From an uncultured Collinsella sp. (GTDB taxonomy: Bacteria > Actinomycetota > Coriobacteriia > Coriobacteriales > Coriobacteriaceae), in the NCBI GenBank assembly GCA_958437495.1, contig CAUBOH010000005.1, positions 33,771 through 97,770 of the forward strand: a stretch of 64,000 nucleotides of DNA. The letters run 5' to 3'. Below the pieces are notes generated by a model, which had not been told where the DNA came from, searched no databases, and worked only from the letters and a program-made list of their open reading frames with translations. Below are positions 59,056-64,000 of this stretch, piece by piece; the stretch's first letter is position 1, and each line of letters starts with the position of its first letter. The position numbers and the translations under genes were made by a program.

Positions 59056-60042
59056 ATGCCGATTAATGATCCCGAGAAGTCGGAGAATATGCGCAAGTCC
59101 ATCCGCGTGTATTCCGGTTCCTCCAACCGTCCCCTCGCTCAGAAGATTGCTGAGTACCTTGGGGTCGAGCTTTCGGGCCTTACGCTAAAGCAGTTCGCCA
59201 ATGGTGAGATTTACGCCCGCTACGACGAGACCGTCCGCGGCGCCGACGTCTTCCTGATTCAGTCCGTGGCCGGCGGCAACGTCAACGACATGCTCATGGA
59301 GTTGCTCATCGCCACCGACGCCGCCAAGCGCGCATCCGCCCGCTCCATCACCGCCGTTATCACCCACTACGGCTATGCCCGCCAGGACCGCAAGGCCGGC
59401 CCGCGCGAGCCCATCACCGCCCGCCTCGTCGCCAACCTGCTCGAGCGCGCCGGCGTCAACCGCATCATCACCCTCGACCTGCACCAGGGCCAGATCCAGG
59501 GCTTCTTTGATATCCCGGTTAACCACCTGTCCGCGCTGCCGCTGTTTGGCCAGTACTACAACAACATGCACTTCGACACCGACAACCTGGTTGTCGTCTC
59601 CCCCGATGTGGGCCGCGCCAAGGCCGCCAAAAAGCTGTCCGACATGCTCGGCTGCGACCTGGCCATCGCCCACAAGGGTCGTCCGCGCCACAACGCCGCC
59701 GAGGTCATGGGCATCATCGGTGACATCAAGGGCAAGACCTGCATCATCAACGACGACATGATCGACACCGCTGGCACCCTGTGCGCCAACGTCAAGGAAC
59801 TCAAGGCTATGGGCGCCGGCGACATCTACGTGTGCGCCACCCACGGCATCTTCTCCGGCCCGGCCATCGAGCGTCTGAACGACGCCCCGATCGTCGAGTG
59901 CCTCGTCACCGACGCCATCCCCGTCGAGGTCGGCGGCAAGATCAAGACCATCTCGGTCGCCGAGGAGTTCGCTCAGGCCATCTCCGCCGTTTACCACGAG
60001 GAGCCCGTCTCCACGCTCGTCGGCGGCGACTTCGCGCTGTAG
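59056..60042 (+). CDS. prs: Ribose-phosphate pyrophosphokinase
   Basis: A 328-residue PRPP synthetase that turns ribose 5-phosphate and ATP into PRPP for nucleotides, His and Trp. Motifs: FANGEIYARYDETVRGADVF, GYARQDRKAGPREPI (ATP loop), DLHQGQIQGFFDIPVNHL, and the PRPP-binding IINDDMIDTAGTL. AAAGGAGAAGG precedes the ATG. A TACAAT -10 lies about 45 bp upstream. A complex stem structure follows the stop. Confidence 0.97.
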   Translation: MPINDPEKSENMRKSIRVYSGSSNRPLAQKIAEYLGVELSGLTLKQFANGEIYARYDETVRGADVFLIQSVAGGNVNDMLMELLIATDAAKRASARSITAVITHYGYARQDRKAGPREPITARLVANLLERAGVNRIITLDLHQGQIQGFFDIPVNHLSALPLFGQYYNNMHFDTDNLVVVSPDVGRAKAAKKLSDMLGCDLAIAHKGRPRHNAAEVMGIIGDIKGKTCIINDDMIDTAGTLCANVKELKAMGAGDIYVCATHGIFSGPAIERLNDAPIVECLVTDAIPVEVGGKIKTISVAEEFAQAISAVYHEEPVSTLVGGDFAL

Positions 60043-60065
60043 TCGCTTGACCCTCGCATCTCACC

Positions 60066-60166
60066 GGAAGCCCGGTAGGCCTGCGGGGTTATCACACCGA
60101 CGTCCTCGCCGCTTCGCGGCTGCGGGATGTCGGCTTAGATAACCCCTCCCGGCCTACCGGGCTTCC
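60066..60166. repeat. Nested four-stem inverted repeat after prs
   Basis: Outer 16-bp perfect arms (GGAAGCCCGGTAGGCC, 60066-60081 / 60151-60166), then GGGGTTAT / ATAACCCC, then CCGACGTCC / GGATGTCGG (one G-U), then GCCGC-TTC-GCGGC. This folds as one long rod of about 100 nt on either strand. No long T-run follows. Confidence 0.85.
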
Positions 60167-60281
60167 TGCTGTCTCGGGGCAGCTGTTTTCTGAAATGACT
60201 TTGCCGCGCCCTTTCCTCGCCTTCGGCGGGCGTGGTAGCCTTTGTCGTTGAACGAACTACTTATGTAACGAAAGGAAGCCT

Positions 60282-60911
60282 ATGGCAGCTGCACAGCCGC
60301 TTAAGATTCGCATGGTTGCCGGACTTGGCAACCCTGGCGATGAGTATGCCGAGACCCGCCACAACGCAGGTTTCAAAGCAATCGACGAGTTGGCCCGTCA
60401 GGCCGGTGTCACGTACTGGAAAAATCAGGCAGGCGCCGAGGTCGCGCTCATCAACATCAACGATCCCGAGGAAGAGGGCGGCAAGCGCCAGATTGTGCTG
60501 GTCAAGCCGCAGTCGTATATGAATACCTCGGGTGGCCCCATCTCCAAGCTCTGCCGCGAGTACAAGATCAAGGCCGAGGAGCTACTCGTGATTCACGACG
60601 AGCTCGACATTCCCGCCGGCGACGTACGTGTTAAGGTGGGCGGCGGCCACGCTGGCCACAACGGCCTGCGCTCCATCATCGACAAGATGGGCAGCCGCGA
60701 CTTTAGCCGCATCCGCACCGGCATCGGCAATCCTCCCGGCAAGATGGCTGTCGCCGACTACGTGCTCAAGCAGCTGCGTGCCCGCGAGGCCGAGGACTTC
60801 CAGGACACCTGCGCCCGCGCCGCAGATGCCGCCGGTCTGGCCATCGTCCACGGCGTAATCTACGCCCGCGATCACGTAAACGGTGCCGCTTCCGCCAACG
60901 GCAAACACTAA
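60282..60911 (+). CDS. pth: Peptidyl-tRNA hydrolase
   Basis: A 209-residue enzyme that frees tRNA from dropped-off peptidyl-tRNA. The start MAAAQPLKIRMVAGLGNPG holds the family block GLGNPGDEYAETRHNAGF, with catalytic Asn and His. VKPQSYMNTSG, HDELDIPAGDVRVKVGGGHAGHNGLRSI and FSRIRTGIGNPPG follow. A Shine-Dalgarno AAAGGAAG is present. Confidence 0.97.
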   Translation: MAAAQPLKIRMVAGLGNPGDEYAETRHNAGFKAIDELARQAGVTYWKNQAGAEVALININDPEEEGGKRQIVLVKPQSYMNTSGGPISKLCREYKIKAEELLVIHDELDIPAGDVRVKVGGGHAGHNGLRSIIDKMGSRDFSRIRTGIGNPPGKMAVADYVLKQLRAREAEDFQDTCARAADAAGLAIVHGVIYARDHVNGAASANGKH

Positions 60912-60913
60912 AA

Positions 60914-61110
60914 CCTACCATTTAGGGACAGGTTTTTTGGCAGATTTTATATGCGGAAACGCCGCAGTCGGCACATCGCAATAAACACGCTGCCACCATA
61001 CATGCATAACGCTCCAAAGGGGGCCGGCCTCAACGAAACGCGAGGCCGGCCCCCTTTGCCGTTTTGCCTGATAAAACCGACCAAAATAAACCTGTCCCTT
61101 TTTGGTAGGT
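60914..61110. repeat. Long inverted-repeat element with central terminator, after pth
   Basis: Outer arms ACCTACC..AGGGACAGGTTT (60914-60934) and AAACCTGTCCCT..GGTAGGT (61088-61110) enclose a perfect 16-bp hairpin (61017-61032 / 61043-61058) with T-runs. The layout is the same as families C and D, long inverted ends around a terminator, with different sequence. It contains the GGGACAG motif. Confidence 0.8.
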
Positions 61111-61159
61111 CACTTTTCTCGCCTGTCAAAGATACACGTAAGCGACATGCACATGAGGG

Positions 61160-61165
61160 TATAAT
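61160..61165 (+). promoter_or_regulatory. Likely -10 of the nfnAB promoter
   Basis: A consensus TATAAT lies 105 bp before nfnA. No consensus -35 hexamer is visible at 16-18 bp upstream. Confidence 0.45.
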
Positions 61166-61270
61166 TTGCACCGTATGTCTGCACAACGCCTGTGCGCGTA
61201 CGGTTTTATTCGGGCTACCGTCCATTTCCGTGGAGGCACGGTTCGGCCGCCCTAACAAGAGAGGGGTTCT

Positions 61271-62110
61271 ATGTATAAGATCCTGGAGAAGACGCAGTTC
61301 TCGGAGAAGGTGTTCAAGTTCCGCATCGAGGCGCCTGCAATCGCCAAACATGCGCACGCTGGACAGTTCCTCATGGTCCGCGCCAACGAGACGGGCGAGC
61401 GCGTCCCGTTTACCCTGGCCGGCTGGAACGGTGACGAGGGCTGGGTCGAGTTCATCTTCATGGTGATCGGCAAGACCACCGAGATGCTGTCCACCTACGA
61501 GGCCGGCGAGTCGCTGCGCGACGTCGTGGGCCCGCTGGGCGTTCCCACCGAGATGGCTGAGGGCCCCTGCGCCGTCATTGGCGGCGGCGTCGGCCTGGCA
61601 ATTGCCTTCCCGGTCGCCAAGCACCTGGTCGAGACCGGTCACGAGGTGCACGCCATCATGGGCGCCCGCACCAAGGACCTCCTGCTCATGGAGGACCAGT
61701 TCCGCGAGCTCCTCGACGAGGACCACATTCACATCACCACCGACGACGGCTCCTACGGCGAGCAGGGCGTTGTCACCGCTCCGCTGGAGCGCCTGCTGCA
61801 GGACAAGGCCGTGAGCCAGGTCTTCTGCGTCGGCCCCGTTCCGATGATGAAGTTCTCGACCCTCACCGCCCAGAAGTACGACACCCCCATCACCGCGTCG
61901 CTCAACCCCATCATGGTTGACGGCACCGGCATGTGCGGCTGCTGCCGCGTCGAGGTGGGCGGCGTGACCAAGTTCGCTTGCGTCGACGGCCCCGACTTCG
62001 ATGCCACCCTGGTCGACTGGGATGACCTTCGTGCCCGCCAGGCCGCTTACCGTTCCGAAGAGGGCGAGTCCCTCAAGGCCTATGAGGAAAAGAGCTGCGC
62101 ATGCCACTAG
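61271..62110 (+). CDS. NfnA-like FAD/2Fe-2S subunit (ferredoxin-NADP reductase family)
   Basis: A 279-residue subunit of a NADH-dependent ferredoxin:NADP+ oxidoreductase (Nfn). The FAD part is VPFTLAGWNGDEGWVEFIFM and the NAD-binding part is VIGGGVGLAIAFPVAKHL. The 2Fe-2S cysteines are in GTGMCGCCRVEVGG and FACVDGPDFD. It resembles DHODH electron-transfer and sulfide-dehydrogenase B subunits; the overlap with the GltA-like gene favours Nfn (or SudBA). GAGAGGGGTTCT precedes the ATG. Confidence 0.85.
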   Translation: MYKILEKTQFSEKVFKFRIEAPAIAKHAHAGQFLMVRANETGERVPFTLAGWNGDEGWVEFIFMVIGKTTEMLSTYEAGESLRDVVGPLGVPTEMAEGPCAVIGGGVGLAIAFPVAKHLVETGHEVHAIMGARTKDLLLMEDQFRELLDEDHIHITTDDGSYGEQGVVTAPLERLLQDKAVSQVFCVGPVPMMKFSTLTAQKYDTPITASLNPIMVDGTGMCGCCRVEVGGVTKFACVDGPDFDATLVDWDDLRARQAAYRSEEGESLKAYEEKSCACH

Positions 62111-63510
62111 TTAACGGTCGTTTCGTTGCCGATATGAAGTCGCCCCGCACCCCCGATAACGAGGAGCCGGCTGCCGAGCGCGCCTGCGACTTCCGCCCCG
62201 TCGATAAGGGCTTCACCGAGGAGATGGCGCTGGCCGAGGCCGAGCGCTGCCTCAACTGCAAGAAGCCGTTCTGTGTTGAGGGCTGCCCCGTCAACATCAA
62301 CATCCCCCGCTTTATTGAGCAGATCCGCGCGAAGGACTTCGGCGGCGCTCTCGATACCATCCGCGAGGACTCCATGCTTCCCGCCATCTGCGGTCGCGTC
62401 TGCCCGCAGGAGAACCAGTGCGAGGGCAAGTGCATCCGTGGCAAGAAGTCCGAGCCCGTGGCCATCGGCCAGCTCGAGCGCTTCCTGGGTGACCGCCCCG
62501 AGCTCGCCTCCACGCCCAAGATGGCCCCCAAGAACGGCAAGAAGGTCGCCGTCGTCGGCTCCGGCCCGTCCGGCATCACCTGCGCTGGCGAGCTCGCCCG
62601 CAACGGCTTTGACGTCACCGTCTTCGAGGCATTCTTCACCGGCGGCGGTGTGCTGGTCTACGGCATCCCCGAGTTCCGTCTGCCCAAGGCAGTCGTCAAG
62701 CGCGAGATTGACGGCCTGGAGGACATGGGCGTCAAGTTTGAGTACAACTCCGTCGTGGGCAACATGGCCACGGCCGAGGAACTGTTCGAGCAGGGCTTCG
62801 ACGCCATCTACGTGGCAACCGGCGCTGGCCTGCCCAAGTTCCTCAACGTCCCCGGCGAGAATCTGCCCAACGTCTTCTTCGCAAACGAGTACCTCACCCG
62901 CGTGAACCTGATGAAGGCCAACAAGTTCCCCGAGTACGACACCCCCACCAAGCACGGCAAGAACGTCGTCGTCTTTGGTGGCGGCAACGTGGCTATGGAC
63001 GCCGTCCGTACCGCCAAGCGCCTGGGCGCCGAGCACGCCATCATCGCCTACCGTCGTACCGAGGACGAGATGCCTTGCCGTCGCGCCGAGCTGCACCATG
63101 CTAAGGCCGAGGGCGTCGAGGTTCTGCCGCTCGTCTCCCCGCTCGAGTTTGTCGCTGGCGAGGACGGCTCCGTGTGCGCCGTCAAGGTCCAGAAGATGGA
63201 GCTCGGTGAGCCTGACGAGTCCGGCCGTCGTCGCCCGGTGCCCATCGAGGGCGCCATCGAGGAGATCCCCTGCGACGTCGCGATCTCGGCTATCGGCACC
63301 AACGCCAACCCCTTCGCAAAGAAGATCGGCGGCAAGATGGAGCTCAACAAGTGGGGCTACATCGTTGCCGACGAGGAGACCGGCCAGACCACCGATCCCC
63401 GCATCTGGGCCGGCGGCGACATCGTCACCGGTGCCGCTACGGTCATTCTGGCGATGGGCGCCGGCAAGAAGGCCGCCGCTTCCATCACCAAGAGCCTGCT
63501 GGGCGAGTAA
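62101..63510 (+). CDS. NfnB-like NADPH/FAD/4Fe-4S subunit (GltA/SudA type)
   Basis: A 469-residue flavoprotein, homologous to the small subunit of glutamate synthase, with 10-bp overlap to nfnA. Cysteine motifs CLNCKKPFCVEGCP and CGRVCPQENQCEGKC bind two 4Fe-4S clusters. FAD is bound by AVVGSGPSGITCAGELA, NADPH by VVFGGGNVAMDAVRTAKRLG, and the C-terminal WAGGDIVTGAATVILAMGAGK closes the FAD site. Without a large glutamate synthase subunit nearby, the pair fits electron-bifurcating Nfn, balancing NADH, NADPH and ferredoxin. Confidence 0.9.
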   Translation: MPLVNGRFVADMKSPRTPDNEEPAAERACDFRPVDKGFTEEMALAEAERCLNCKKPFCVEGCPVNINIPRFIEQIRAKDFGGALDTIREDSMLPAICGRVCPQENQCEGKCIRGKKSEPVAIGQLERFLGDRPELASTPKMAPKNGKKVAVVGSGPSGITCAGELARNGFDVTVFEAFFTGGGVLVYGIPEFRLPKAVVKREIDGLEDMGVKFEYNSVVGNMATAEELFEQGFDAIYVATGAGLPKFLNVPGENLPNVFFANEYLTRVNLMKANKFPEYDTPTKHGKNVVVFGGGNVAMDAVRTAKRLGAEHAIIAYRRTEDEMPCRRAELHHAKAEGVEVLPLVSPLEFVAGEDGSVCAVKVQKMELGEPDESGRRRPVPIEGAIEEIPCDVAISAIGTNANPFAKKIGGKMELNKWGYIVADEETGQTTDPRIWAGGDIVTGAATVILAMGAGKKAAASITKSLLGE

Positions 63511-63538
63511 TCACCTGCAGCGCTAGCCATCAAACGGC

Positions 63539-63575
63539 AAAGTCCCCGTCGAGCACACGCCCGACGGGGACTTTT
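63539..63575 (+). terminator. Intrinsic terminator of nfnAB
   Basis: AAAGTCCCCGTCG pairs with CGACGGGGACTTTTT, loop about 10 nt, T-run after the stem. Confidence 0.9.
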
Positions 63576-63592
63576 TCTATGCCGGTCGCCCG

Positions 63593-63627
63593 ACCACCAC
63601 AAAGGTGCCTGTCCCCCTTGTGGTGGT
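63593..63627. repeat. Family E palindrome, reverse orientation
   Basis: ACCACCACAAAGG / CCTTGTGGTGGT, with loop TGCCTGTCCC. It is the reverse complement of the copy at 2937-2983 with one change and also precedes a family A array. A partial third copy (ACCACCACAAATG) occurs near 63940. Confidence 0.75.
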
Positions 63628-63661
63628 TTGGGGCCTGGTCGGCAAACCAATTCCGGCGTTT

Positions 63662-63879
63662 GTCTCAATCAGTAACAGCTGGAGCCCGTTGAGCCTTGCA
63701 GTTGTTACAGATCGAGATATTGTGCCGGCCGCCCACGCTGCATCTCAATCTGTAACAGTTAGAGACCAAATTCCCCGCTACGTGTTACAGATCGAGACGT
63801 TAGGTTGGCGGCCGAACGGTTCATCTAAATCTATAACAGTTAGAGCCATTTTCGCTGGCTTGGTGTTACAGATCGAGAT
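63662..63879. repeat. Family A array, three 57-bp elements (A6-A8)
   Basis: Elements at 63662-63718, 63742-63798 and 63823-63879, starts 80-81 bp apart. Centres share TTAGAGCC-like sequence. The spacers (23-24 bp) are GC-rich and unlike each other. No gene is visible from 63880 to the window end. Confidence 0.9.
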
Positions 63880-64000
63880 TTTGCAAAAGCCGAGGATAGG
63901 CACTGCCGCCAAGGCCTTCCCCTCGGCCTAAAACAAAAACCACCACAAATGAACTGCGTCCCGAATCTTGGCCTTCTTTATTAGAAGCGAACACTAGGAC

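Noticed and set aside
61271..63510. Glutamate synthase
   Set aside because: The GltA-like subunit lacks a large glutamate synthase partner, and the neighbouring FAD/2Fe-2S protein fits Nfn or sulfide dehydrogenase better.

Overview
The window is about 64 kb of GC-rich bacterial chromosome with short intergenic regions. Gene content points to an anaerobic gut actinobacterium of the class Coriobacteriia, most likely Collinsella or a close relative. The evidence is a six-subunit Ech-type energy-converting NiFe hydrogenase, a NfnAB-type transhydrogenase, an NRAMP protein with the magnesium-type motifs known from Eggerthella, a sortase-anchored isopeptide-repeat adhesin, and many divergent Coriobacterial-style ABC exporters. 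This assignment is inferred from protein resemblance, not from a marker-gene search.

Layout. 1-6.5 kb: degenerate membrane histidine kinase, a 6-phospho-beta-glucosidase remnant, DUF4867, luxS, and a nucleoside salvage pair (rbsK, nucleoside hydrolase). 6.6-18.7 kb: acyltransferase-3/SGNH protein, an MgtE-like sensor protein with an NRAMP-related Mg transporter, an inactive-looking polysaccharide deacetylase, PRC-barrel and YtxH envelope proteins, a CNNM/HlyC transporter and a hemolysin III protein. 18.8-30.4 kb: operator-controlled alpha/beta hydrolase, DUF362 ferredoxin protein, an FtsX/MacB-type exporter, an ABC-2 exporter and a divergent NarL-type two-component system. 30.9-38.3 kb: one 2.4-kilo-residue surface adhesin. 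38.7-44.4 kb: the hydrogenase operon in echAB-C-D-E-F order with the two membrane subunits fused. 44.6-57.2 kb: orphan transposase-like HTH protein, Old Yellow Enzyme family reductase, initiator tRNA, coaX, a degenerate biotin ligase, a folP-folK fusion, sirtuin, exonuclease III and an ECF transporter (S, fused AA, T). 57.4-63.5 kb: glmU, prs, pth and nfnAB.

Metabolic logic. Nfn links the NADH, NADPH and reduced ferredoxin pools. The Ech hydrogenase can oxidise ferredoxin to H2 while pumping ions. Both fit a fermenting anaerobe.

The least expected feature is the intergenic DNA. At least six families of palindromic elements recur inside this one window. (A) A 57-bp element occurs in three arrays with an 80-81 bp period. 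(B) Nested GTCCCC palindromes have worn relics, one lying against a broken gene and one supplying a stop codon. (C and D) These are 168-bp and 154-bp inverted-repeat elements around a terminator-like core. They occur as paired composites between convergent genes, and there is one 161-bp C/D half-and-half chimera. (E) A palindrome accompanies two of the three A arrays. (F) An AT-rich 230-bp element has 32-bp inverted ends. Two single-copy nested inverted repeats flank pth. No transposase for any of these is present in the window.
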